DNA from: Acanthacorydalis orientalis
Taxonomy: Eukaryota > Arthropoda > Insecta > Megaloptera > Corydalidae
Direction of reading: 5' to 3'
Assembly: GCA_034766995.1 (NCBI GenBank)
Contig: CM068315.1
Location: forward strand, 3,605,236-3,669,235
Length of the DNA: 64,000 nt
The position numbers and the translations under genes are program-made. The stretch's first letter is position 1; each line of letters starts with the position of its first letter. Below are positions 46,035-57,959 of the stretch, one piece after another. The notes below the pieces were generated by a model that was not told where the DNA came from, searched no databases, and was given only the letters and a program-made list of their open reading frames with translations.

Positions 46035-46090
<56 letters not shown>
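46033..46090. repeat. (TA)n microsatellite at a mariner end
   Basis: 58-base TA tract ending at a mariner 5' TIR fragment. Confidence 0.95.
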
Positions 46091-46091
<1 letters not shown>

Positions 46092-46120
46092 CGTTGGTAG
46101 GAAAATAATTGCGGTTATTA
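46091..46120 (+). mobile_element. Solo mariner 5' TIR
   Basis: CGTTGGTAGGAAAATAATTG followed by CGGTT, directly after (TA)n. The rest of the element is missing. Confidence 0.7.
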
Positions 46121-46298
46121 TAGATATAGTTTTTTTCTTAGTTTATTAATTTTTAGGTTTTATTCATTTTTATTCAAATACTACTCCAATGCGTTTTGAA
46201 AACCAGTACATTTTTAATAAAATAGAATGGTAGACAAGTTTCTATCAAAATCTATTTACTTCAATTAAATTTTAATAAATCAAAACTATGTGATGTAT

Positions 46299-46375
46299 TG
46301 GGTTGGTAGGAAAACAATTGCTGTTTTTTTTATAAATTATATCTTTAATTTTTTCAATGAAAATATCATTAGCTC
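46299..46375 (+). mobile_element. Mariner 5' TIR plus leader fragment
   Basis: TTGGGTTGGTAGGAAAACAA, then TTGCTGTTTTT, then ATATCTTTAATTTTTTCAAT, the leader of the deleted mariner family. Then divergent. Confidence 0.7.
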
Positions 46376-46500
46376 TCTGTATTTACATTAAATATAAACA
46401 AATTAAGTCAGTAACGACGAGGGAGGATATCGTTCGCTTATTATTCTAAATGTTTTTCTTCTTGAAGATTATTCAAATCTCAGATAAAATATCCTAAAGG

Positions 46501-46552
46501 ATCTTAGCTATAGAAGCGGCCTTGAACCCCACTAACCAACCATCAAATAAAA
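46501..46552 (+). repeat. Dispersed AACCAACC motif, copy 3
   Basis: ATCTTAGCTATAGAAGCGGC, CTTGAACCCCACTAACCAAC, CATCAAATA. Compare 11219-11270 and 25343-25416. Confidence 0.45.
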
Positions 46553-46581
46553 TATCAATCAAAAACAATTGCGTTAAAATA

Positions 46582-46852
46582 TTAGGCTGGTAGGAAAGTA
46601 ATTGCGGTTTTCGTTTTCTGAATTCTATCTTTAATTTTTTTCAATGAAAGTGTCATTTTATTTTGTTCATGTTAATATCATTTTAAAGTGCATTTTTCGG
46701 TCTGTATTTTAGTAATATCGACTTCGGTTTTATTATTAATTTTGATTTAAACTGGACTATTGAATTAAAGATGTAAAAGAAGCAAATAAGACCAAATTTT
46801 TGTATGAGTTCAAAACGGGTGATAGAGCAGCAGAAACTGCTCAGACTTATAG
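46582..46852 (+). mobile_element. Deleted mariner 5' half (copy H)
   Basis: TTAGGCTGGTAGGAAAGTAA TIR, leader, ATGTAAAAGAAGCAAATAAG (start followed by a stop where copy E has GAA), then FKTGDRAAETA, then it breaks off. Third mariner 5' end within 600 bp. Confidence 0.85.
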
Positions 46853-47052
46853 AATTAGAAAATCTTTCCAGTAGAAAATAAAACTTTAATTGTAATCCAA
46901 TGATGATTCTTTGGAATTGAGTTTAAAGTTTAACTTTCACAAATTAGTTAAATACTCGAAACATACTGGAGAAAAATTCAATAATATCTGGAATAATAAT
47001 TGATTTCTAATATAATAAATTTAGTTCTAAGTGTAATTATGTTATATTCGGA
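46853..47052. other. AT-rich DNA, nothing recognised
   Basis: Short spacer between mariner copies. Confidence 0.35.
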
Positions 47053-47609
47053 CAGTAGGAAAATAATTACGGAGTGTTTTTTGGATTCTATCCTGAATTG
47101 TCTTCAATGAAAGTGTTATTTCATTGTGTTCATGTTAATATCATTTTAAAATGCATTTTTTGGTCTGAATTTAATAACATAGACTTTGGTTTTATTATTG
47201 ATTTTACTTCAAATTGGGCTGTTGAAATAAAGATGAAAAAAGCCAATAAGAACATTTTTTTGTATGAGTTTAAAACTGGTGGTGAGTTTAAAGCAGCAGA
47301 AACTACTTGTAAACTAAACAATGATTTTGGTGAGAGTACTGTTAAGGAAAGTACGTTGCAATGGTAGTTTCAATAATTTTCTGTTGAAGATGAGAGCTGA
47401 GGAAGATGAAGAAGGTCTTTCTACAGTTTAAAACGACCAATTGAACGCGTTAATTGAATCAGAACCACGCACAACAATTCGAGACCTTGCACGAAAATTA
47501 AGCTTTAGTCAACCAACAGTTTTGGTCAACGTAAAACACCTGTGAAAATCGAAAAAGTGAAAAATGTATATGAATTTGAAGATCATAAACCCCAATTATT
47601 TTTCTACCA

Positions 47610-47613
<4 letters not shown>
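47053..47613 (+). mobile_element. Deleted mariner copy I
   Basis: 5' TIR (CAGTAGGAAAATAATTACGG, first bases altered), leader, ATGAAAAAAGCCAATAAGA start, then NIFLYEFKTGGEFKAAETTC, KLNNDFGESTVKESTLQW-stop. The linker, RDLARKLSFSQPTV-like HTH2 and the standard 3' junction follow in other frames. 3' TIR CTACCAACCTTATA abuts (TA)n. The open frame at 47074-47367 includes the leader and is not a full protein. Confidence 0.9.

Positions 47614-47643
<30 letters not shown>
47613..47643. repeat. (TA)n at mariner border
   Basis: TA tract immediately after the 3' TIR. Confidence 0.9.
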
Positions 47644-47645
<2 letters not shown>

Positions 47646-48145
47646 GATTATTGAAAAGTTTATTCTCGTTTTGTGCAATCAAGTTTTAAGTTTTTAATTC
47701 TTACAATTCTTATAATTTTTTTATGTTATATTCATAATATAAGTATGTGTTCTTACATCAAATTACACTTAAATTTCGTTTTTTTATCATTAACTTAGAA
47801 TATTTGGATACAAATTATTGAATTCATTTAAATATATTTCATATATTGACTACTAATTAAAAGTTTAAGCAATAAAGTGATATTAAAACAAATATATACA
47901 AGAATATATTATGTAAAAATATTTTTTTATATTTTATCTATCTGTTTTTTGGTAGTGTTGATTTTTACTTTTTTTATACATTGTGTTCTTAATACCAAGC
48001 TATATTCAGGATAGCATTTAAATATTTCAATATCTTTTTATATCTGATAATATTTGAAATTATAATAAAAATATACTGCTAATGCTTTAGCTTCGAATTT
48101 ATGAATTAAAATGCATCTATTTGAATTTTAAATTATTATTAAGTC

Positions 48146-48148
<3 letters not shown>
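47644..48148. other. AT-rich DNA, nothing recognised
   Basis: No gene or repeat assigned. Confidence 0.4.
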
Positions 48149-48207
<59 letters not shown>

Positions 48208-48219
48208 AGAGAGAGAGAA
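48149..48219. repeat. (TA)n(GA)n compound microsatellite
   Basis: TA run, GTATG units, short GA run. Confidence 0.95.
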
Positions 48220-48541
48220 TTAGAAATTTCACTTTTGAAGCAATAAACGGTTTACAAAAGGAATTAAAATAAATAACTTATATATAAAAAAATTATATAA
48301 TAGTAGATATCAGTCATTCGAAAAAAAGTGACTTATTTACTATATATGCATGTACGGCTCAAGTCAACTATACTTGGATTATGTTAATAATTAACATATT
48401 ACTGGCCGAGAAAATGTAGACAAAAAAGAGAAGACCGGTTATTTTAAATGATTAAGTAATTTTAAATATGTATGTAACAGTTAAAGAATATAGAATGAAA
48501 TTCTTGAATTGAGGGAAAATAAACTATAAAAAAGTATTGTT
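48220..48541. other. AT-rich DNA, nothing recognised
   Basis: No gene or repeat assigned. Confidence 0.4.
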
Positions 48542-48553
48542 TTATATATATAT

Positions 48554-48633
<80 letters not shown>

Positions 48634-48634
48634 A
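48542..48634. repeat. (TA)n(TG)n compound microsatellite
   Basis: TA with ACAT interruptions then TG. Confidence 0.95.
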
Positions 48635-49015
48635 TCTTTATTTATGTATATAGAATTATGTATGTATGTATATATTAATATTTCAAGTTGTGAAAAAACA
48701 CAAATAGAGATACAATAAAATAAAAAATGTTACCAAGTTGTATATTTTCTTAAGAAATCATCCATTAACTATTCTGATATGTAGTACTCGTATCTATCAA
48801 TTCTTTATGATCTATTTTGTTTATTTTTGTGTATTATTAACCTGTATTAAACCAGTGTATTTTATTATTACATTATTTATCTTATTAGAATTTATTTTAA
48901 AACACAATTTCATGAATAACAATATTATATATATATATATATATGTAATAAATATATAAATTAATGTGTAGACAATCCAATATTATTCAGTATATACTCA
49001 TACAGATGGTTAAAT
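48635..49015. other. AT-rich DNA, nothing recognised
   Basis: A 73-codon frame at 48738-48959 is hydrophobic by AT bias only. Confidence 0.4.
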
Positions 49016-49732
49016 AATATGTAAAAATTAATTTGGTGCCTTTAAATCAATTCAATAATAACTCTGTTTCAAATTAAAATATTTTCTCGTCCTATTAGGA
49101 TCTTTAACTTCCAGCCTTATCATTTAGAAACAATATATGTCTTGGTTAATCAGTTGGCACAATCTTAAAAAAACAATAGTGAACAAGATGGCATCCGAAA
49201 AGCAACACGTTTGACAGTGTATAATTATCGCTTTATAAATTCTAGTTAAAAAAATTCTGCCGAAGCCACTGTAATGATTTGTTCAGTCTTGAAGGAAGAT
49301 GTTGGGAAGCATAAAATACGCAAATATACTAAAACTGTGGAAGAGGTTCGAAAATGTATTACTACTTCATCGACTCAAATCCGTTATTTTTTTCAACAAG
49401 GGACTCAGTTAATCGAAAGATCTAGCAAATTTATACAAAATAATGAGTGATATTTCTAGGATTGAAATATGTGACATTTTCTTATAGATATTGAAGACGG
49501 CTACGTTTTTGAAATTTATACAAGACCGTCCACATTAAGAAATAACAAAGAATACATCAAGATATTATCAGTTCAGGATTCAAGCCTAGATCGAATGGCA
49601 ATTCCCAAGGCAGCACAGGAAGATATCAAGATTACAGAATAAAACTAAACTAAAAAACGGTCCAAAAATCCATAAATAATCATTTTATATAAAAAAGACA
49701 CTGAATTAACTTGTACACATAATAATATATTA
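49016..49732 (+). mobile_element. TTAGGTGTA-family element, copy 3 (longest)
   Basis: Left TIR TGTAAAAATTAATTTGGTGC, right TIR the inverse of ATGTGTACAAGTTAATTCAG. About 715 bp, longer than copy 1. The internal frame EEVRKCITTSSTQIRYFFQQ is followed by GTQLIERSSKFI and resembles the C-terminal tail of a mariner-type transposase (arginine/cysteine tail after an FF motif). Related residues appear in copy 4. Earlier catalytic motifs were not found. Confidence 0.7.
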
Positions 49733-51773
49733 TATTTATAAAGTGTTTTTTTAAATAATAATTCCTATAGTATTTATAACAGTTTTTTAATGTAATTTTA
49801 CTTGTTTAAGAGGAATAATTATTTTTTAATAAATACAGATTTTTAATTCCGTAGTATAAATTGAATATGTGGTGTATAATATAATAAAAGAAAAATAAAC
49901 AAATTTAATGTACAAAAATTCAATAATTGCATCATCAGATAAAACCAATTAAATAAAAGTTTGTTAATAAAATAGTAATTTTCTCTACTACTTAACACTA
50001 TAATTAATATTGACTTTGTAAAGAAAATCTTAATAATTTTATTAGAATAAAATACTGTTAACTGTAATTTACTAACATCTTACAGCATTAAATATATGAT
50101 TTTATTAAAATGATGAATTTAAATTGAGATTCTGAATTGTCGATCAGAGAACATCTTGATAGATTTAATAATTAATTTGTAATAAAATTATAACACTTAA
50201 AATGTATGCTTAAAAATATTAATACAGGAAAGAAATATTATTTAAGTAGTGTTTTTGTTATATTCTTTCTATTGTATTTAATTTAGTTATATAATATTGT
50301 CTTTTTATTACATTAAGATAAAATAATAAAATACAAATTTTAATTGTATGCTTTTATATCTGTGACCTTCACGATGTTTTGTCCTCTCAGATTAGTTGAG
50401 TTTCTATTTTTCACTGCTAGTTCTATTTGTTTACTGATATTTTTCAATGTACTTATGGGATGATCTGTAGGTTAATTAATACAAATTTTGAAGGAAAGTT
50501 ATCTAAAATCTACCTGAAGATGCAGAAAATAGTGATGAAAAGTCGAAATTTGAGTAATTAACTGCCAGGACAGCATAAAAATTAGTATTAAATATTATTC
50601 GAGAGCTATACTTATTTATAATATGAGTTTTAGATCTTTTTGTTTTCGCATTTAAATGAATCTCTTTATTTTCTATAAAAAAAGATTTTTATAATAAAAA
50701 GATAATTGAATAAAATTAAATTGTTTAAATCTAATGAAGGTTCACAACGATAATCTTAATATTTGATTTTTTTAAAAAAAAAAGTCAATCAAATGCAACA
50801 CAAAATCTATAAAATGATAAAAAGAACGTTACAAAAAATAGAACGGATTTCAAGTGACATAATATTTAAAAAATAAAAATACATTGTGTCTCAATGACTG
50901 TTAAAAATGATCAAATGAAATTTATGAAAAAACTATCATTCATGTTACATTTTTCAGCTTTTTAATAATTAAATGTTTTGTTAATAAAAAAATGGATCGA
51001 AGAACAAACGAAATATTTCTATACATAACAATTTTGTTTATACTTATTAACTATTTATTAGAACAGAAGCAGTCACTAAACCGTAACGAAGCGTCTTGCA
51101 TATTTGTTTTTCATTTGTATTATTCTTTTTTGATGTAAAGTCAATATTTTTATTAAATATGTTTCACTGTTGACAAACAACAGCCTTGTCTTACCGATTA
51201 AAATAATATGCATTGAGAATATTTCGACAAAATCAAAAATAATTGACATTTGAATAGTAAATATGAAAAGAACGGAAATATTCACTGTTTTCCAAAGTCA
51301 CGTTTCGTTTTAAGGTCGTACTTTTGAAATAAGTTTATTGAGGTTTTAGATTTCTTTGAATTGGTAGCTATTGTTTATTACTGTATTTACTTTTATTATT
51401 CTTTTTTAGGTTATTTAATTATATTCTCAATATTAGTGTATTAATTGTTTCTTTTTATTGTATTATTCTTTTTATTTTATTAATGTATTAATCGTTTTAT
51501 TATACAACTTGTATTTTCTATTTTTGTATCTGTGTTCGTATCGATTTTTTTCTTTGATTAATTATTAAGTAATATTAATTATTTCGTAAGTTTTATTATT
51601 ATTGTTTGTTTTCAATGCTGGTTTTTAATTAAACGGACAGATATGAATAAAAAACTGTACAGAAATAATTTTAGATAATAAAAGTGTATAAGATATATAA
51701 ATATGTAATACTTAAATAATCTGATTGATTATATTACTGCAAAGTTTTCTATAAATAATTTCAAGGAAAATGT
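49733..51773. other. AT-rich DNA, no gene recognised
   Basis: About 2 kb without a family match. No frame longer than about 70 codons. No microsatellite over 30 bp. Confidence 0.45.
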
Positions 51774-52161
51774 TACAAGTACAAATTAATTCGGTGCCTT
51801 TTTATACATAAAACGAATGTTTATTTATAGATAAATGGAATACATTTCAATCTTCAAAATATCCCTCATTATTTTATGTAAATGTACTCCGTCTGTCGGG
51901 TTTTGGCGGTTGGTTTGGTCGGGGTAACTGGGGAGTACCATGATGAAAAAAATATGACTGATTTGAGTCGATGATATCATAATGAATTTTCTGACCTCTT
52001 TCACTGTTTTAGCATTTTTTGCATGTTTTATGCAACATAACACGTTTCTCCAAAGTTGAACAAATCTATTTTTTAAAATATAGAGTGATTTAATTTCGGA
52101 TTTCACATAAAAGTATTAAAAAAATCTCAAAAATTAAAAAAATCATTTTATTTTTAACATG

Positions 52162-52199
<38 letters not shown>

Positions 52200-52545
52200 T
52201 AAAAATCATGTTATTTTCAACATGATTATATATATATATATATACATAATAAAAATCATGTTATTTTTTAATACTTTCATGTGTAATGCTAAATTAAATC
52301 ACCTATAAAATGAAAAAACTATACAATTTTTAATATGTTGCTTCTTGGATGCAATTGTATTCACTACTCTTTTTGTGAGGTTATGCTAACTGTTTAATCA
52401 TGATTTATTATCAAGAGTTTTTAAATGTTAAGTTTGAAACTTGATACTCCTAAAATATAGAGAAAAGGTTTTAATTTAAAACAGATTTATGATTGATTCA
52501 ATATAAAGGCACAGAATTATTTTACATATCTAATACATGCAGGAA
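51774..52545 (-). mobile_element. TTAGGTGTA-family element, copy 4, carrying a nested MITE
   Basis: Minus-strand 5' TIR near 52545 (TTAGATATGTAAAATAATTC) and 3' TIR near 51780 (AAGGCACCGAATTAATTTGT inverted). A 93-codon frame at 51825-52106 contains AKTVKEVRKFIMISSTQI, homologous to EEVRKCITTSSTQI of copy 3. A GGGTGATTCAA-family MITE interrupts it at 52081-52309. Confidence 0.75.
52081..52309 (+). mobile_element. GGGTGATTCAA-family MITE, copy 5, nested
   Basis: TATAGAGTGATTTAATTTCG ... CTAAATTAAATCACCTATA. TIRs are well matched. The interior carries AAAATCATGTTATTTT-type palindromes repeated around two TA tracts (52165-52199 and 52230-52246). Confidence 0.8.
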
Positions 52546-52938
52546 ATTTATTACACTATTATTCTCCATTTTGACACGGATTTGAATTTATTTTTGTAGA
52601 ATTTGAAATTTTTTTTTGAATAAAATTAAGTTCTAAGATCATTAAGAACTTCCAGACTCATACAATATTTTCATAATTACGGTTCTTTAAAATTTTAACT
52701 GTATTATACTCTATATTCGTCAAAAATAATGAAACATTTCACAAAACAATTCAAATTTGTGTTTAGCTACGATTTTTTTTTTTATTCATCAACTCTGGGA
52801 CTAAGAATTAACTTTAAGTTTATTTTCATTTATTATAAAATATTTTATTTTCAACTCTTATTAATTAGGTAGTTACTGCTATTTTATTTGCTTGCAATTA
52901 TATGTTCATTGAATTTGAGAAAATGAAACACATATAAA

Positions 52939-52939
<1 letters not shown>
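52546..52939. other. AT-rich DNA, nothing recognised
   Basis: No gene or repeat assigned. Confidence 0.4.

Positions 52940-52978
<39 letters not shown>
52940..52978. repeat. (TA)n microsatellite
   Basis: 39-base TA tract. Confidence 0.95.
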
Positions 52979-52981
<3 letters not shown>

Positions 52982-53040
52982 TAAATTTATTAATTAAAGT
53001 TCGTAGTAAAAAAATAGATTAATAGTAAATAGGGAGTAGA

Positions 53041-53045
<5 letters not shown>

Positions 53046-53082
<37 letters not shown>
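53046..53082. repeat. (TA)n microsatellite
   Basis: 37-base TA tract. Confidence 0.95.
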
Positions 53083-53083
<1 letters not shown>

Positions 53084-53558
53084 TACTTTTTATTCCAATT
53101 GATTCTTGGAAACTGACCACATTGTTAATTTATTAAATATTCTAAATAATCAACTGGTTATAAGATGGTGTTAAACTTTTAATTCTGATACATAAATTAA
53201 TAGTCTATACAGCAAATGGTCAGGTTCTAAACATTTATTTTTTAAAAATCTATTAACAGTTTTTTTTATCAAAAATTCAAATAATTATAACACATAGATT
53301 TAGAGAGTTTTTTCAAAATTCAGTTACCTTCGAATATTTTTTTTTAAAGTATATGAAGAGTAATAATTATTATATTTATAATTATTATATCAATAATTAT
53401 TATTCTTTTACATAATTGAATAAATGTATTACTATATAAAACGCTTAGTAACTTCATATAAGTATATTAATATTTTATTAATAAAGATTACTTCAAATTT
53501 AATATTTACTGCACATTAATACGCTGTATAAATGTATAATAATTTAATAAATGATCCC

Positions 53559-53559
<1 letters not shown>
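53083..53559. other. Very AT-rich DNA, nothing recognised
   Basis: Includes a short local AATAATTATTAT repeat near 53365-53410. Confidence 0.4.

Positions 53560-53622
<63 letters not shown>
53560..53622. repeat. (TA)n microsatellite
   Basis: 63-base TA tract with one ACAT. Confidence 0.95.
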
Positions 53623-53625
<3 letters not shown>

Positions 53626-54396
53626 ATTAATAAATAAATATTTATAATACTTAATACCCTATGTCAACGTTTTACTTTTTTATTATTTCTTTATTGATTT
53701 CTTTTATTAATGAGAGCATACATCTATTAATTTTAATCTTAAGTAGCTGAATCTATTTTGTTTAAAAATGGAATAGTGATTTATATATATATGTATAAAT
53801 GTATGTATTTAAGTACGTATCTTGCACATGTTTCGATATAATTAAATCATTTTACCAGTAGAAAATGTCAATTCATGCGAAATTTATTTATTGAGCTGCA
53901 TTCTATTAATTACATTCGTCAAAGTCTATCGAATGGATTTACGTTTGTTTCGGATTGATAAAAACAAGAATATAAAATGTCATAAGTCATTTACATTCAA
54001 ACGTTTTAGTTTTGTTTTTATTAAACTGTTCTGGATCCATTGTTTCGTTCTTCTACTGTTGCTTTCAACATTGATTTAATTTATCTTTCAAGTATAATAA
54101 TATAATATAAATATGAAATGTATGTAGCAATTAAAATAAATTATAAAGTTAGTCTGAATGTTTGGAAATTTTCAGAAATTTTACAAACAGTATTTTGACA
54201 GTCTTTGTTTAATGTTTGAATCACTTGGTAAGTTTTTATTAATGATTGTGGATATTAGAACATAACCTATATTGCAAATTTTATTTTGTAAATTTTATAG
54301 ACAAAGTTTTATAAATTTTAGTTTTGATGCCGATTTAATTCGGCATCAGTAGAGGCAGTAATAGAGGCAGTAAAAAACTTATTCATTGAATTGTTC
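53623..54396. other. AT-rich DNA, nothing recognised
   Basis: A 62-codon frame at 53891-54079 has no recognisable domain. Nothing else supported. Confidence 0.4.
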
Positions 54397-54404
54397 ATTT
54401 AACT

Positions 54405-54762
54405 AAGTATTCTTCAGACTGTGTTCTACGGAACACAGGGGTTCCACGAGTAAATATCAAAATTCGAAAGAATTTTCGAAGAAAAAACCCGAAAAGCTAA
54501 AATTTCAAAACAGTTAATTTACAATAATTTATTTCATTTCCATAAATACCCATTATTACTTTTTATTGTGCGGTAAAACTGTATTTATGAGGACACATTA
54601 CGATCCCGCTCAATCAGATGTAAATAATATAATTTATATGTAAGGTGGATGATTTTCAAAACTTGTTGTGTACTCATCATTTTCCTGTCGATGGTAGGGG
54701 TTCTTTAAAAAAAAATTATAATCTTAAGGGTTCCGCGAATCTACAAATTTTGAAGAGCACTG
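54405..54762. mobile_element. hAT-like non-autonomous element with near-perfect TSD
   Basis: Left end AAGTATTCTTCAGACTGTG, right end inverted CAGTGCTCTTCAAAATTTG. Both continue to a GGAAC word (ACGGAACACAGGGG and GCGGAACCC). ATTTAACT (54397-54404) and GTTTAACT (54763-54770) form an 8-bp duplication with one mismatch. 358 bp, non-coding, distinct from the 43.4 kb family. Confidence 0.7.
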
Positions 54763-54837
54763 GTTTAACTGAATTTATTATTTAGTTTAAATAGACACAA
54801 CTAGTAACTAATTTATTTTTTTTAAATTAGCAAATTA

Positions 54838-54841
<4 letters not shown>

Positions 54842-54886
<45 letters not shown>

Positions 54887-54900
54887 GTGTGTGTGTGTAT
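54842..54900. repeat. (TA)n(TG)n microsatellite
   Basis: TA tract then a short TG run. Confidence 0.95.
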
Positions 54901-55410
54901 GTAAAATAATATATTTTTCTCAGAATAATATGAGAAGCTGTCTAGTAATGTGTGGTGACTTTAAAAACAGGAAAACAGTTGAGATTTTCATTAAGAAACC
55001 AATTGTCTGGAATACTAATGAGTTTCAGACTGAATATCATTTTAATAAAATTGCCATATATTTTCATTATCTCTTAATGATTTCAAGAGAGTATTAAGAA
55101 TATTTATAAAGATAATAACAGTGAAAAAAAGTTTGTTGCTCTAAATACTATTATTGCAATTTGTTTCAATAATTTATTATAATTTTTATTCTTAAAAGAC
55201 AAATTATTATTTAGATAGCATTTTTTAATAAATCGTAAAATAAAATAAATACTTTTGTGTTTAAAACAAAATAGTTTTGAAGTATGAATATTATTATTTT
55301 ATAAAAAAAAATATGTAAGTAGATTTTATAATTCAATTCAAATATAATTAAAAAATGTATCAACATTTTGATGATAATGGATACACTTTTTAAAATGTTA
55401 ATATTTTCAT

Positions 55411-55416
<6 letters not shown>
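54901..55416. other. AT-rich DNA, nothing recognised
   Basis: A 68-codon frame at 54891-55097 begins in the TG repeat and has no known motif. Confidence 0.35.
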
Positions 55417-55477
<61 letters not shown>

Positions 55478-55480
55478 ATA
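55417..55480. repeat. (TA)n microsatellite
   Basis: 64-base TA tract ending in GTATG units. Confidence 0.95.
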
Positions 55481-55489
55481 ATAAAAAGA

Positions 55490-55690
55490 AGAGAATTCAC
55501 CACATTCACTTAACTGAAGAGGATTATCGAAAACGAGTTACCATACGAATAACTGGTTAAACAAATCGAAAATGAAAACAGCCCTGGGCAATTATATTAC
55601 TGATTTAACGATTGTGTATTTTCTGTTCGAGACTACAAACTGAAAGATTTATGCTGATGCTGAAATATGGACATTGTTCGTTTACAAAAC
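55490..55690. other. Moderately GC-richer unique island
   Basis: GAGGATTATCGAAAACGAGT, AACAGCCCTGGGCAATT. No frame or repeat assigned. Confidence 0.3.
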
Positions 55691-56729
55691 AATATATAAG
55701 TTGTATGAATAAATGTTACTTTTTATCTTTGTGGAAATCGAATTTCATTTCAATCAAGCTGAAGATATATATTTATTGAATTTATTTTAAAAATGATAAT
55801 TTGCATTTCACAAATGATTGTTTTTAAAATAAAAAATAACAATTTTTAAATTTATAAGATATTTGAAATTGCAAAGTTGAATTTCATTAAAATGTTGTGA
55901 ATTTACTTTAATGTTTCTTACATTTTTTAGAATTATTTTACATTAGACCAGTAGTTTTTAAACTTTTTGATAAAGCGTGTAATTAATATACTTAATAAAT
56001 TTTGACAATGTTGTCTATTTTAAGTTTATACAATAAATATGTCAATAACTTATATACTTAATATCGAATTAGAAGAAAACTAAAAATAAAAAAATTTATA
56101 TTTTACATGTGGATGATAGACTTGTTTATTCTTGTCTATTTTTTTTAAAATCTAGTTTTAATAATCGAGATAGGTACTTTATTTTTAATCGATTAATCTT
56201 TATTTTCACTCTGAAAATGATAGATTGTTACTTACTATTTATTTGTTGAATTAAAATTATACTACATTTAACTTAACCATCATTAAATGGTTAATTTCTC
56301 AAATTAACTCTGTTTTTAAAGAAATTAACAGTTGTCATGAATAAAGTATAAACAAGTAAGTCTCTTGTTAAATTTCTGAAAAATATAATCAAAATTTGTA
56401 CTTCAATTTTCAACAAATTTCTTCTTTTGTCAACTCATTTATATATCTGAATCATTTGTAACCAAAGTTACTACCAACATAAAGCTCTTATCGTGATTCA
56501 AGGATTGCCTTGTAGAATAAGCACCAGATTTCTTCACAGACAATAGTTGACAAATAGATCAACTCTTCACAGGTTGGCAGAAATGTATTAGAAATAAAAA
56601 TAAATTTTAAAAATAAATACACGATTTAATTTGTTATTATTCAAGCTTTCTTGTTTTGTTTCATCTCAATATTTCCAACCATTCAAAAGTTATGAGAGCA
56701 TATGTAAAACTTTTACTCTTCTCTTGTTT
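55691..56729. other. AT-rich DNA, nothing recognised
   Basis: About 56440-56590 is somewhat more complex. No family match. Confidence 0.4.
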
Positions 56730-56735
56730 ATCTAT

Positions 56736-56818
<83 letters not shown>
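56730..56818. repeat. (TCTA)n(TA)n compound microsatellite
   Basis: Tetranucleotide TCTA/TTTA units pass into TA. Directly abuts a MITE. Confidence 0.95.
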
Positions 56819-56820
<2 letters not shown>

Positions 56821-57020
56821 ATGATTAAATTCAGGCTTCCACATGGATATATTAAAAGAGGATGTAGGGCTAAGGAAATTCATGTTATTTTTTATTTAGT
56901 ATTTTAGTTCAATTCGATACTAAAATACAATTGAAATAAAATACTAAATGGGGGATTTTTTTTAATTTTTGCGTTTTTTCAATACTTTTTTGTGGAATTC
57001 TAAATTGAATCACCTATATA
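56815..57020 (+). mobile_element. GGGTGATTCAA-family MITE, copy 6
   Basis: TATAGGATGATTAAATTCAG, GCTTCCACATGGATATATTA on the left; TTTGTGGAATTCTAAATTG, AATCACCTATA on the right. A central self-complementary pair (TATTTTAGTTCAATTC / AATTGAAATAAAATA) is well kept. The best complete copy. Confidence 0.85.
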
Positions 57021-57959
57021 CATACCAATACAAAAGTATGATTGTGTGCTTGACATATTTCAAAAAATCAACAAAACTTCAAAAAAATAAAAGCAATAAT
57101 CATAAAACAGATTACACAAAAACAGAGTAATATAAAGATGAAATGTAGATAATTTAATAAAATTGATCATAATCACAAGGAAAGGAATATCATTGGCGAA
57201 TGAATAATGAATGTTATTTTAATTGTATAAAATAATATAGTACAATTCAACAACGAAGTTATTTCATGGCATTGACCATCGAATGAAAGTTTTATTTCAA
57301 TTCGAACCTGTCATTTTTGACAGATTACTATGGCAAACACTGACTATCAAACTTCTTTGCTTTTTTTCCATACTGTAATAAGTTAATAACAAATTGATTG
57401 AACACATTTTAATTTTTAATCTGTAAAGAATGAGATACGGAATTTTACATTTATGAGAGAGAATACAAATGTTTCAAAGTTGAATAGGTCATATAAAGTT
57501 GAATTAAACTGATAAAGTTCAAATTAAATCTGATAATTGTTAGGAAAGGTCGAACGTTTTATTAAAAACAATTAAATTATATTTCCAGTATTGATTACTA
57601 TATTAGAATGTAGTATAATTTCAAACAGTTGAACCGTTCAAACTAAACCATTCATTAAGATATCAACGTTTTGACTGAAATTCGCATACAGTTAAATCAG
57701 TAAATAAAAAAAACACACGAAGATTTATTTACCCATTCGACTTGTTTTCGCTGCTAAAAACCCATTAAAAACAACCTTAGTAAAAACATAAAAAAGATAA
57801 TATCAGTCTTAAATAAATTATTAATTTTCTTTAAATTGTTAAGACGGTGATAATATCATGCTGTAAATGTACGCGAGAAATGAAATATGTATAAACTATA
57901 AATAAACAATTAAATATACCATTAACAGTAACAATGAATGACTTTAATTAGTTGTTCAG
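57021..57959. other. AT-rich DNA, nothing recognised
   Basis: No gene or repeat assigned. Confidence 0.4.

Noticed and set aside
50515..50560. CTGAAGATG...AGTCGAAA motif, also near 61908
   Set aside because: Short degenerate motif that occurs widely in animal DNA. Two occurrences are not enough to define an element.
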